The translations under genes and the position numbers were made by a program. From Endocarpon pusillum Z07020 (taxonomy: Eukaryota; Ascomycota; Eurotiomycetes; Verrucariales; Verrucariaceae): a stretch of 64,000 bases of DNA. The notes under the pieces were generated by a model. It did not search any database, was not told the origin of the DNA, and saw only the letters and a program-made list of their open reading frames with translations. The stretch lies in NCBI RefSeq assembly GCF_000464535.1, contig NW_006916440.1, positions 7,597 to 71,596 of the forward strand, written 5' to 3'. Positions 33,747 through 43,842 of this stretch are shown here, piece after piece; position 1 is the first letter of the stretch; the number at the start of each line of letters is the position of its first letter.

Positions 33747-35438
33747 ATGGCAGATACTTTGACACTCAGCCAATCAGGAAACAGGGGACCTACTCCAGCA
33801 CAATGGGAAGCTCAGAAGGAAAATATACGGCGTCTCTACCGTGTACGCAACATGACTCACAAAGAGCTCGCAGAAGAAATGACCAAGATTTTTGGCTGCC
33901 GGATAACGTCTGTCTAAGTTGAGCTAACCATGATACGAGACTGATATCTCTCTAGGGCGAAAATGTGTAAAGACAGGACGACGAAATGGGGGTTTGCGAA
34001 AAGCATCAAGAAGAGAGAGTACGAGACCATCATTGAGCAGCAAGCTAAAGGAGAGCAGAATAGACAGATATGGGTCAGGGGGAAGCAGGTGAAGCAACGT
34101 GATATAGATAGGTACTTGAAGAGACGAAAAATTGAGGACAGCCCTGCCCATCGGTATGTGGATTCGGCAGCCAGTGTGCCGCAACCCACTCCAGAAATCA
34201 CAAATTCAGGTCGGAGTCTAATATCAAGTAACGTGACATTGTCTGATCCAGATGATCATCCGCCGGACAGCTCAATGTGGTCCATGACAGAAGACACCGC
34301 TACCGAGTGTGCTCAAGCGCAGCGTGCAGCTCTTGGGAATAGCTTAGCTATTGTGGATACTACGGGAGCATTGTATGCTACCGAACAGAATGAGCACGAA
34401 AACTTCTTGTCACTCAACTCTCCCTCGCCACAAGAGCCTTTAGCTTCCTTACTCACAACCCCTTCGTGGCCCACGAGTCCAGCCTTCCGTCTGCTTCTCC
34501 AGGAAGGGTTGGAAGAGTCGGAGCTTTCTTTTGCAGATTCTGTTAATCGCATGGAATCTATTCTAAATGATACACATACTACGCAGGTCATGGATAAAGC
34601 CCAGGAGAAGGCCATAAATCCACCTCTGGCAGGCAGTAGCCTTCGCATCGAAGAACACCTGCCACAGCCATCAATGCCTCCAGGCTCCGAAGAGGTTTCC
34701 GATGTTGCTTCCAGGTGGATTTCTGTCTGCTCATTAGCCTCACTCCAGCACTCATACGGGAAGATTGAAATAATGCGCCATGCTCTATACGAAGCGAACA
34801 AATTGTTTGACGAGATGATCAGGACTAGCGACCGCCAGCTGCTTTCTTCTATAGTTGTTTTCGGTGCCATACTGGAGGCTCACGGAAAGGATAACTCGGT
34901 GGAAACATTGCTATCGCATACCTTAGTCACCTCTAGCAATATACTCGGTCCGCGTCACGCCATTACAGTAACGATCGCATGGATCGTTGATGTACTTTCC
35001 AAGAAGGAACCAAAAGCCCGAATCCGAGTCAGCGTCAGCAAACTTCGAGAAATATCCTACGAGTTCGAGAAAGACCACGGCAAGCTGCATCCTTACTATG
35101 TGACCAGTGTATTCAACCTTGCTAAAGCTCTGGACTTGGATAACTATGCCGACGAGGCGGAGCCGTTGCTGCGAGAAATCGTGGAGATATGTCCCCGTAT
35201 TTTTGCGAGGGGCCATCCTCAGTCAATTATCGCTCAAATGAATCTGGCGAGGCTAATTTCTAAACGCGGCCAATTCGTAGAAGCAAGATTTCTGATGGAC
35301 TCAGCAGTATCATCCAGTGAGGAACGCTGGGGATCTAGTCATCCCTACACTCTCGAATGTTTAAGAAGGCAAGCGATCATGCTAGAGAGCCTGGAATCGC
35401 CCGAACGGATAGAAGAACTTCTAAAGAGGGTCTTGTAG
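33747..35438 (+). CDS. Clr5-domain protein with TPR-like C-terminus, possibly truncated
   Basis: Exons 33747-33907 and 33956-35438 encode 547 residues. Splicing with donor GTCTGT builds the Clr5 motif: TPAQWEAQKENIRRLYRVRN, KELAEEMTKIFGCRITAKM, TKWGFAKSI. Clr5 is a helical N-terminal domain of fungal proteins often fused to TPR or NLR modules. The middle is disordered. From about residue 320 on there are TPR-like helices (HPYYVTSVFNLAKALDLDNYADEAEPL, HPQSIIAQMNLARL, HPYTLECLRRQA). The reading frame stops at TAG 35436-35438, but the same frame stays coding-like for 60 more codons (see next entry). Either the gene is truncated by two CAG-to-TAG changes, or a 63-nt intron removes both stops. Function is unknown; the family is accessory and variable. 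Confidence 0.7.
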
Positions 35439-35618
35439 GGTAGGGTTAAGAGTTTGGGCATTGCTCATCGCTTCACGTGTGGAAGTCGCTAGGATCTCGA
35501 ATGTTGGTTGGAAGATCAAGGCCGAGAGCATGAAGTCCATCTTTTGGCTGAGACTATGCGCGCATGGGCTGAAGAAGCTGCCGACGGACATAGCGAGAAC
35601 GATCTTGCGGCTTACTAG
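35439..35618 (+). pseudogene. Possible lost C-terminus of the Clr5/TPR gene
   Basis: In the same frame as the upstream exon, the sequence reads GRVKSLGIAHRFTCGS, a TAG at 35490-35492, then DLECWLEDQGREHEVHLLAE to a final TAG at 35616-35618. The texture (GIAHRFTCGS, then a helix ending EDQGR) is that of TPR protein tails. Both internal stops equal a Gln codon changed by C-to-T. The alternative is an intron at 35430-35492 (GTCTTG to CTAG), which would keep frame but has a weak donor and no clear branch site. Confidence 0.5.
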
Positions 35619-35980
35619 CAAGAAGATGATTCTAAAACAAGGAACTTATATGAAGTAGAATCATAATGGAGCTGCATCAAGGCATTCATAAAACACAAAT
35701 CAAGCGTTATGGACTACGTCAAGATAATAGGCCTCCAACTGGCCAACACTTTGCTTTAGAGGCAACGACAACATCGTCGAGCCCTGTGACACCCGAGGCC
35801 GGGTGACAATGATTGTGATAGTCGAAGAAAGCACTCAAGTCGAACATTCTTGTACCAGGAAAAGGTGGTTTGTGCCCCATCATCGCTGTGACCTGTCCTC
35901 CCAAGCTCAACCATTACCCCAGCGCAAAGATCAAATTCTTCTCACAGAGATGTCGCATTATCTGCGTGATAAGAGCCTCT

Positions 35981-37009
35981 CTAGTCTAGTACCAAACGAA
36001 GATAGTCTCGAGCTTGAATAGTTTTGAAGGACATTCTACTCGTACGGTTTTGGTTGCTGTGTCCAAACTGGCAGGCTGTTGAAAGGCAGTACGCTTTTAC
36101 GGACTTCCTGAACAGAACCTTCCAGCTGTAGCTGCCGTCGATTGATGGATTGGCGTTGTTGCCACCACTTCTTCGGGAGAAAGATGACCCTCCTAAACCT
36201 TGTGGCCCGCGAACTTGTCCCTGTCCGTCTTTAGGATCTTGGGTGCGGTCTGGATTGTTCCCGTCAGGATCTGGTTGGTTGTTGCCGCCTCCGTAGCCAC
36301 CATCAAGCCGTGTCGATAGGGATTGATGTATTCTTTCCTTCTCTGTGATGGCTCGCTCGATTTGTGCCATGCATAGGTTTAGAAGATTGTGTTTGGGAAG
36401 ATCATACCCACACTGTAGGAAGGGAGTATATGTCTTTGGGCGACTACCCAGGAGGAGTAGGTAGAAACCTAAATCATTCTTCCATTCTGCTACTGAAGTA
36501 TCGAAGCATAGCTCGGGGCTCAAGATCGTACATTTCTTGCTTCCCTCAAACACTATCGAAGCGAAGAGGGTACATATGATATCGGGCTCAGCGATCATTA
36601 AACCAGAGCACGAGAGGTCATGGTGTGCACTTTCCACCATTCTAAAGAAATCATCTCTTTGTTGGGGTGAGGGAGTCACGCCAGGATAATTCTGCCGGAT
36701 GTCTTTGGCGTTTCTCGCAAGATCTTCGAGGGTCGAGGAGATTTTAGCAGCGGAATCTGAATCCAAAGCAATAGAATTGAGGTGGAGGGCATAGAACGCA
36801 TATAAAAGAAAATCTGCTCTGGACTCGAAAATGTCATGGTTTATCGTCTTGCTGGTCAAGCGCTGATAGGAGAGCTCCAAGGAGCGGTCAATCCATTGTT
36901 TGTTAAGGCGATTGTTTGCGACATATTTGAATGGAGAGTTCGAGGTTTCTAGGACATGTCCGTCATCAGGATCGACCGATGTATCGAACCCGTCAAGCGG
37001 CAAAGCCAT
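35981..37009 (-). CDS. Unknown protein with Gly/Asp-rich linker
   Basis: I do not recognise this 342-residue protein. It opens with MALPLDGFDTSVDPDDGHV. The first 230 residues look globular and helical (WIDRSLELSYQRL, ADFLLYAFYALHLNSIAL, LGFYLLLLGSRP). A disordered segment rich in Gly, Asn, Asp and Pro follows (GGYGGGNNQPDPDGNN, then GPQGLGGSSFSRRSGG). The end is less well supported: a downstream stretch at 35719-35910 also reads as plausible coding (HKPPFPGTRMFDLSAFF) and may be a further exon. It is convergent with the Clr5/TPR gene and divergent from the TMEM170-like gene. Confidence 0.5.
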   Translation of the reverse strand: MALPLDGFDTSVDPDDGHVLETSNSPFKYVANNRLNKQWIDRSLELSYQRLTSKTINHDIFESRADFLLYAFYALHLNSIALDSDSAAKISSTLEDLARNAKDIRQNYPGVTPSPQQRDDFFRMVESAHHDLSCSGLMIAEPDIICTLFASIVFEGSKKCTILSPELCFDTSVAEWKNDLGFYLLLLGSRPKTYTPFLQCGYDLPKHNLLNLCMAQIERAITEKERIHQSLSTRLDGGYGGGNNQPDPDGNNPDRTQDPKDGQGQVRGPQGLGGSSFSRRSGGNNANPSIDGSYSWKVLFRKSVKAYCLSTACQFGHSNQNRTSRMSFKTIQARDYLRLVLD

Positions 37010-37773
37010 GTATCGTGGATCAATGATGGGATGAATCAGACCAGAAGATGTAAGTCAAGAAATGGCGAGCTCGTAGCATCACGGAAATCAACACCAATAA
37101 GTACCATGTCACTAAGTTACCGCGGTGTAAAGAGCTTCACGAGATAGGTTCAGGCTACCTGGGACTTCTACGCCTCCTGACAAAAGTCCTCTGCATACAT
37201 TGGCTCTCGATGAACTAGGATCTTGACACAAGTACCATGCATGATCCGTGCTCATACACAAGGCTGGAATCAAGACGCTCTAATGGGAATCTTCTTAATC
37301 TCGATCAGGTCTTTGATTTGTGCACTTCAAGCTACTAGGTCATTCTCCACCTGATCGCTGTGTTCATTTTCAAAGCTCGAATCTGCTATGCCAAAAGTAC
37401 GAAGCATAAAACCTGCTGTAACAAGAAAAGGCAATTGCGAATGGTCTTCGGTTGGGCCTCCTCGGCTGCAGGGGTATATTACTAGTAATGCAGTGCCTCC
37501 CAAAAGACGAGGCGACCGACGTTTTTTAGCACCGATAACACCGGGTTAACCATGGTGACAGATATTATGGTAGTATTAGCCTCCAGAATTTTGACAGCAG
37601 AGCCCCACGGAATCTGTCACCAGGTCTCAGGCATTGGCCCACGCTACCTGATGTTTAACGATCCAATTCTTCCATAACCCTATGCACGACGTCAAACTTA
37701 TTTCGCCTAGCTAAACAAACAACGCCATCATTTGAGATGCTGCTACCTGTAGCATTGGCTTCGAATACCTACC
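37010..37773. promoter_or_regulatory. Spacer between divergent unknown gene and TMEM170-like gene
   Basis: The 764 bp between the two starts should hold both promoters. No motif was assigned and no gene is seen. Confidence 0.4.
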
Positions 37774-38247
37774 ATGGCCCTTACAGTCACCAAAGAAGTT
37801 CCAGCTGACTACATACGGCCTTCTTTCCCATCCCTCTACTGGCCGATCAATCCTTCACCCGGTGAATCTCAATTCCTCTACTACCAATCCGACATATGGC
37901 GTTTCACCCTTTACTGGACCCTCCTCACCTATGCCGCGGTGCACCTCTCAGCCTCCCTCTGGGCAGTCCTGATGCAACTGCGGTCCGCGTTGACGACCAA
38001 GACGACGCCATGGGGGGCGCCGAACAAGATCAGACAGACATTGTTATGGGTATGGGTAATACCGGTGGTGTACCTATTGGTTGCTGGAATCGAGGGGGTC
38101 TTCGCTGGAAGCGTGGTTGGACTAATACTTGGAGCGGTCTACAATGCTGGATATTTCAAGATGAGCACTTGGATGCCCTTTCTATGGGGCTTGCTCAATG
38201 TGTCTGTGCTCATCCTGAGCAGCTTCAGCATTCAGGGTGGATTGTGA
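37774..38247 (+). CDS. TMEM170-like integral membrane protein
   Basis: The single-exon protein of 157 residues has three hydrophobic segments (about FTLYWTLLTYAAVHLSASLW, WVWVIPVVYLLVAG continuing to GSVVGLILGAVYNAGYF, and WGLLNVSVLILSSFS). An initial soluble part ends in SDIWRFTLYW. The layout, including the W..F...W..L.Y entry to helix 1 and the small-residue second segment, matches the TMEM170 family (Tmemb_170). Family members in animals affect ER and nuclear-envelope shape; the fungal role is not established. Length is normal for fungal members. Confidence 0.7.
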   Translation: MALTVTKEVPADYIRPSFPSLYWPINPSPGESQFLYYQSDIWRFTLYWTLLTYAAVHLSASLWAVLMQLRSALTTKTTPWGAPNKIRQTLLWVWVIPVVYLLVAGIEGVFAGSVVGLILGAVYNAGYFKMSTWMPFLWGLLNVSVLILSSFSIQGGL

Positions 38248-39003
38248 TGGGATGCTCTAAACGCCAGGATGTTGTCCAAAAAATATGGTGGCTGGATCCA
38301 GAAACGAGGCTGACAAGCACAGAAAACCATGTATTGGAGCAGTTGAAGGCTGAACTGACTGCAAAGATATATGTGCTTCGCTCGTGTGATAACATATTGC
38401 CCAGAGGAACAAGTCCGCCAATAGCGGATTACTAAGCAGCATGTTTGGCCATCAGGCTCAGATTCTCACCACCACGTTTGGTCGAGTTCGTTGTTGTTGA
38501 GATGCTCTAGCTCGAGGACGTTCTGGCTGAAAAATTCCCACGGTGACCTCCAGTCGTCACATGTCTGCACCACATACCTGAATGTTGCAAATGCTGTTCG
38601 TAAACAGCGAGACAGGATAAACCGCGGAACTACTTGAGCATGCTGGTATAGTTGTCCTACAGCTTTAGCAGGTGCAAAATCAAGTGAAAAGCGATGTACA
38701 AAGTCGTGGCCCATAGTCTTTTTTCATGTTTTCTGTACGAGTTATGCTGGCTTACAGTTCCGTGTCACTGGCATCCTCCTGGCCTGTGCTCTGACAAGGT
38801 CATTTCTCAGTCCATTTGCAAACACAGTTGTGATAAACACGTGAGCATTCATTGTTTGTGGTTGGACCACTTGCACAACTGAATCACATGTGTGTTTGGT
38901 GTCTACTGATTCACCTATATTTTCAATTTCACATTTTTTTTTCTTCAAAGTCAGCTTGAGATTCTTGGCTACCGCATTCTCTACCTAAAAAAATTCAGAT
39001 CTC
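38248..39003. other. Intergenic upstream of kinase-like gene
   Basis: No gene is supported. It holds the 3' end of the TMEM170-like gene and the promoter of the kinase-like gene. A pyrimidine-rich run (TTTTTTTTTCTTC) lies about 60 bp before the start codon. Confidence 0.4.
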
Positions 39004-40743
39004 ATGAGTGAGACAATGGGCAACTCAGCACCTGACCTCAAGTGGGAAAAGCTTGCTCTAGTTGGCTGCGGCAAAACCTCCATTGTCTGGCTGGTGCGTA
39101 ATACTGTGACGAAAGAGGTTCAGCTATGGAAATACACTCACACGCGCGACTGTAGCACAGCTGGAGAGGGAGTCGTCCTAGCTTTGCTCCAAGGCCACGA
39201 TAATATACAAAGGCTGTTCCACTGGGACGATTACAATCGATTGCTGGTTTTGAAGCGCGCTAATGGAGGAGACTTGCACGACTACACGCTTGACCACTAT
39301 GGATCAACACGACAAAGAATGCCGGAGATATTCATTTGGCATTTTCTGCGAAGCATGGCAGCTGCTTTGGCGTATTGTCAAGCGGGCTGGAGGGATGGCG
39401 ATCCGTTTGTTGTCAAAGAGGGGTGGAGACCAATCATTCATCAAGACGTCGCTTCAGGCAATATTCTCTTGGAATGGCATAAGAACGAAGCACTGCCTCA
39501 GCTGATCCTGAGCGATTTTGGTGATGCAACCTTTCTCGACACGATGCCGTCTGCTGACTATGACTACCTCCTTCGGGCAATGCGAGCTCGAGATCCGACA
39601 GCCTCGCATTTGAAACGTGACCTTCAACGCCTCGGAAGCATTCTTCAGTCTATGCTTGTTGTGCACTTGTTTGGCGGAAACGCTGAAAAGATGCAAGAAG
39701 ATTACAATGTGGATTTGGCATTCGACTTTGCTCAGAAACATGGCGAGCCAATATTTTCCCGCGAGTTGACGGACTTGGTGGACCAGCTGGCCTATAACGA
39801 GTTAACAGATAAGAGCACAAGATTCACAGATGCTCTAGAGTTTGCCAAAGAACTGATTCCAGTTGCCAATGCGAAGATTGCCGAGCTTGCCGAAACGGAT
39901 ACGAAGCTTCCTGGCAGACCAGCTGCTGGCCTCGACGACGAGGACTCTGGCTCTTTGTCGTTTCATGCTCCCCTTCACAAAGACATTTGGCCCTTCATCA
40001 GATATTATGAAGGAGAGTCGATACGCACTGGTGGTCTTAAAAGAAAGCATAGACAAGGAGAACTTGATCCTCAATTCACCAAGTACAGGGCTACCCGTAT
40101 AGAAGAGTTGACAACACGGCACAATCAAAGGCCTTACTTTATAAACCCAGGGCAAATGGTTGATTCCATTTATTCCTGGGATGTGCAGGGCAAACAGCAA
40201 TTCAACGCAGAGCAAAGCGTGCATCAAAGCGACGACAAATCCCAAGCAACAACCGACGAAAAAGAGCCAGAAGCACATCTTCGAAAAAGTGAGAGACTGA
40301 CTTCAGAGGCATGGCTCGCTCACCAAGCGATAGCGCAAAAGGTCTTGGATTTCACCTCTAGGAAGTTTTCAAATGATCCAGCATACGCAGAGTACTCCAG
40401 GTTAGTGAAAGCAGAGCAAGTGGCGCTCGAGGAATATCGGCAGCTGCAACAACAAGAACTTGCTGCTTTATTGGACTTCAGCTCCAAAAATGCTTCAGTA
40501 CCAGAACCCCAACAAACAGCAACCCTATGCCAAGACTCTACCTGGCAAGCAGGTACGGTGGTTCAAGAAGAATCTGGTACGTCTGCCAACAACAGGATGG
40601 AGATCGCCATGACCAATGCCAAGGACGGAACATATACCGTTAAGATTGAGGAGGGCAAGGTTGTGGGTGTCTTGCCTGAATGTGGAAAGGACATAGTGGT
40701 AGAAGACAAGAAGGAGATGAATGTGGAAGAGAAGAAAAGATAG
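39004..40743 (+). CDS. Protein-kinase-like protein with long C-terminal extension
   Basis: A single exon of 579 residues. Residues about 13-290 form a kinase fold: glycine loop VGCGKTSIVWLVRN, candidate ATP lysine in VQLWKYTH, helix-C region EGVVLALLQGHDNIQRL, catalytic loop IIHQDVASGNILLEW (HQD replaces HRD) and LSDFGDAT. Asp and Asn of the catalytic loop and the DFG Asp are kept, so activity is possible. The C-terminal 280 residues are charged and probably disordered or coiled (ARLVKAEQ-type, EEYRQLQQQELAALLDF). Such lineage-expanded kinases are common in filamentous ascomycetes and their roles are mostly unknown. No paralogue lies nearby. Confidence 0.72.
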   Translation: MSETMGNSAPDLKWEKLALVGCGKTSIVWLVRNTVTKEVQLWKYTHTRDCSTAGEGVVLALLQGHDNIQRLFHWDDYNRLLVLKRANGGDLHDYTLDHYGSTRQRMPEIFIWHFLRSMAAALAYCQAGWRDGDPFVVKEGWRPIIHQDVASGNILLEWHKNEALPQLILSDFGDATFLDTMPSADYDYLLRAMRARDPTASHLKRDLQRLGSILQSMLVVHLFGGNAEKMQEDYNVDLAFDFAQKHGEPIFSRELTDLVDQLAYNELTDKSTRFTDALEFAKELIPVANAKIAELAETDTKLPGRPAAGLDDEDSGSLSFHAPLHKDIWPFIRYYEGESIRTGGLKRKHRQGELDPQFTKYRATRIEELTTRHNQRPYFINPGQMVDSIYSWDVQGKQQFNAEQSVHQSDDKSQATTDEKEPEAHLRKSERLTSEAWLAHQAIAQKVLDFTSRKFSNDPAYAEYSRLVKAEQVALEEYRQLQQQELAALLDFSSKNASVPEPQQTATLCQDSTWQAGTVVQEESGTSANNRMEIAMTNAKDGTYTVKIEEGKVVGVLPECGKDIVVEDKKEMNVEEKKR

Positions 40744-43700
40744 TGGCAGGAAATAAGAAAGATCCAAAGGAGGAGATCGAGGTGGGGAGCAGCAAAGGTG
40801 CGGCTGAGAATTAAGTTGAAAAAGAGATTAGGCCCCTAGTCCAGAACCAGGCAGGCAGAGGATAAAACCACCCAGGGCAAAGCGAAGCAAAAAGCGCCAA
40901 ACCCCTTCGCCTAGCGAGCTATTTGACATTGCTGGCCTTGCTGCGACACATGTGAAGAAAACTGGTGCTACGACCAGGAGCCGAAGCGAGGAGAAGGGTA
41001 AGTGAGGCGGAGGAGGCCTGAGCGTCTAATATAGTCGCATGAGCTGCACCTACTTTTTGAACTCATCATGTCTGTCAAACTCCTTCCAATAGGGAGGGTA
41101 GTTGAATCATCTTTCATGCGCAAAGTTTCTAGTCTGAAGTACATTCCTTGTTGATGTTGAGTAACCTGTGCAGCCCATTCTTCATATTCATATTAGTGGT
41201 GATTCGCAATGCGTCCCGCCTTTTCGATGTGATGCCAATCTAACGGTCCGCTCCACTGCTTGGTCGATGAACATATCACCCCGTCCCTCCGCTTTGAGTA
41301 GTATGGTTTCCATAACTAGCTGGTGTAGGGTAACGGGTAGTAATACTCCACTACAGCAGACAAAAGTCTACAAAAATCAAGGCAGTCTGAATGCAAAGAT
41401 GTTTCTTCATCTAAATATCCCTCCTAGAATTTGTGAGCATGAACCCATCAATCAACCGCTCTTCTCTTGAGTAGAGTAGACCTACCACTGCCCCTCCTCC
41501 ATCCATTGTGGCAAAGAACCTCGCTCTTAGCCTGAGGAATTTGGATGTGTCGTGAACCCAATAATGGTCCGCTGCACGCTCGGTCGATGAAAGCTCAATG
41601 CTTTAGTCTGTCTTGAGTAGTAAGATTACCACTAATGGCTTAGCTCCACACTTATATCGTTCCCCGCTGTTCGTAGCAGAAGTCGGGATTATCTTTAGGT
41701 GAGAATTATCTGCAAACTCTCTGGCAATAGATTCGCAACCCACCGCGGGGGGCGCTGCCCGCAAGCGCGCTCGGTCGATGAAAGACTGTCTAAGCTGGCT
41801 ATTTAGGTAGCTCCGTTACTCTTTGTGGATTCTTGCATTGAAGTATTAGTGCTTATGGAACAGGGATTAACTATTGCTTTGTTTGATGATGACTAGGTGG
41901 ATAGGGGTGTGTCATGCTTGAGTGTTGGTGGACAGTTGGTTATCTGAGTCATAATACTCTCTTTCTACTGGTAGTAGGATACGAGAGTAATAACAGGGAG
42001 AAGAAGGCTACTACTTTGTGATGGGGCCATTGCTGTTACGTTGCTCTGTTCAAGTTAGATGGTCATTTTCTGGGTGATTAATGTGCAGCTTCACATGATG
42101 AAGATCTGATGGCCCTGCGAGGACAGGACTCCAGGTTTGCTTGGTGGATCGAAGACGGCCTGAGGCATATAGGTCTGCGAGCTTGATTTCCAGAAATGGA
42201 GGGCAAGCCTTTCTGCTCACCAACAACTGTCACCATTCTAATCTTTATCCTTCGAGGCCTGCACAAGTTTGAGGTCTGGCTACTGGGTGATAAGAGTTTA
42301 TGGCGCTCTTTGAGTAGTAATTTCGTCAATTCTAGCACGGTCTGTCGGTATCAATCTCTTTCATGAACACCATGATTTGTAAAGTAGTAGCGTTAGCGTA
42401 TGATCGGTTGAGAGTCATCTAACAGTGCCTGAGAACCATGTCCGGGAAGTAGTGGTCGTGTATGTTAACGCGCTACTACCTGGTTTTGATGCTCTGGCCA
42501 AGAAGGCCAATTTCGTCCCCCGTTGAAATGGAAGTGTCAGATCGTATTGCTTAGGGACCCCTGCATGCTAGATTATGCTGACACGGGACTATGCTGATCC
42601 ATAACGTTGCTGCATGAAGCGAAGTGTCATTAATGTACATTGTGTCGCTCAAGAATAAGCCTTGAGATCTCAGGGCTGGGCTGTCAGATGATGCTCTACT
42701 TATAGTAATAGAGCCAATATCTATAACTGAACCACTTGTGGAGGCACTCTATCCTGCAGCACGCAGCTCAGCATGAAGTTTCAAATTACACAATCAGTAC
42801 CCGTGTGCAAGGCATGGTGTGCGGAATAGCAAAAGGGCAACCATTGATTCAGCCAGCCACAGCGCCCAGAAAGATTAACGGCTCGTTGACGGATTCGGAA
42901 TACTCTCCCAAGTGAAGAGCTTTGCATTGCTAGGTTTTCCACCTACTTCTGCTTGTAAGAACTAGGAAAGAGTGCCTCTGATTGTACAACAGTAACATGG
43001 GAAATGATCAAACCGAAAAACGCACAAGAGATCGATATAGCCTACTTTATGAAAATGGCTCCAGCTGGTACATGCTTGGGAAAAGTGGTTTGACTTTAAG
43101 TACTGCGACATGACAGAAGCACGCCAAGGGCAGGATATCCGAAGACTAATGCCCTGACTTCATCAGGGCATTTAAAACTATCAATCCTGATGTAGTTCAT
43201 TCTTTCGATAAATATCTTGAAGATTCGCGTTGCTCAAAGCCTAGGAGAGAAAGAGTCGAGAAAAGAGGATAGAATACTGCCACACAGGTGAGGGTAGCCG
43301 TGACACCACCACTTTGTTGAAAAGATAAACCTTGCAACTTACCAGGAGATGTCTGCTGCGCCTAAGATCATGACACTCCTCGCATGACAATGAAAGCAAT
43401 CTCATATCAATATGCAGCCTGGAAATTACACTGTAGCAAAAGACAGAAGCTTTGGGTATGGATAGGTAATACTAGGCGTTCTGGCGCAAAAGCCAAAGCG
43501 TGAGCCCCGTTAAGACAGGTTTCGAGGTGTGGGCCAATAATTAGTTAAAGCTAGCTTAGTGAGAAGTCTACTAAGGTACGTATTAGTTAATGTCACCCTG
43601 CAATCCCGCTTCAGATGTTTACTTCTGACGCATCCAATCAAAGTGAGAGCTGGCCCCAGGCCTCTCAACGGCCCCAAGGTCTTGCATCGCATTTGAACCC

Positions 43701-43842
43701 GTGTCTGAACACCTTCGGTAACACTCTACGCCTCGTCGTCCCTGTTCGTTCATGTACCTGCTAATGAAGCACTGCTGGTGCATATGTACTGTTGTGACAA
43801 TCGCCGACTCGCCAAAAGCTCCCTTCGAACGATCGAGGCAAC
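40744..43842. other. Intergenic, 3.1 kb with short repeated words
   Basis: No coding region is supported. The stretch holds scattered copies of related words, described in the next entry, and many short unrelated frames. It may be old transposon debris. The right end carries the promoter of the PRR1-like kinase. Confidence 0.45.
41235..41780. repeat. Degenerate direct repeats around GGTCGATGAA
   Basis: The word GGTCGATGAA occurs at about 41261, 41581 and 41769, twice preceded by GGTCCGCT and CGCT-like text. The first two copies are followed at similar distance by TTGAGTAGTA, which also appears near 42310. Spacing is irregular (about 320 and 190 bp), so this is not a clean tandem array. It is more like fragments of one dispersed repeat. 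Confidence 0.45.

Noticed and set aside
3243..35618. TAG read as glutamine (altered genetic code)
   Set aside because: The cullin-3, exonuclease and other conserved proteins end at TAG exactly where their families end, so TAG is a normal stop here.
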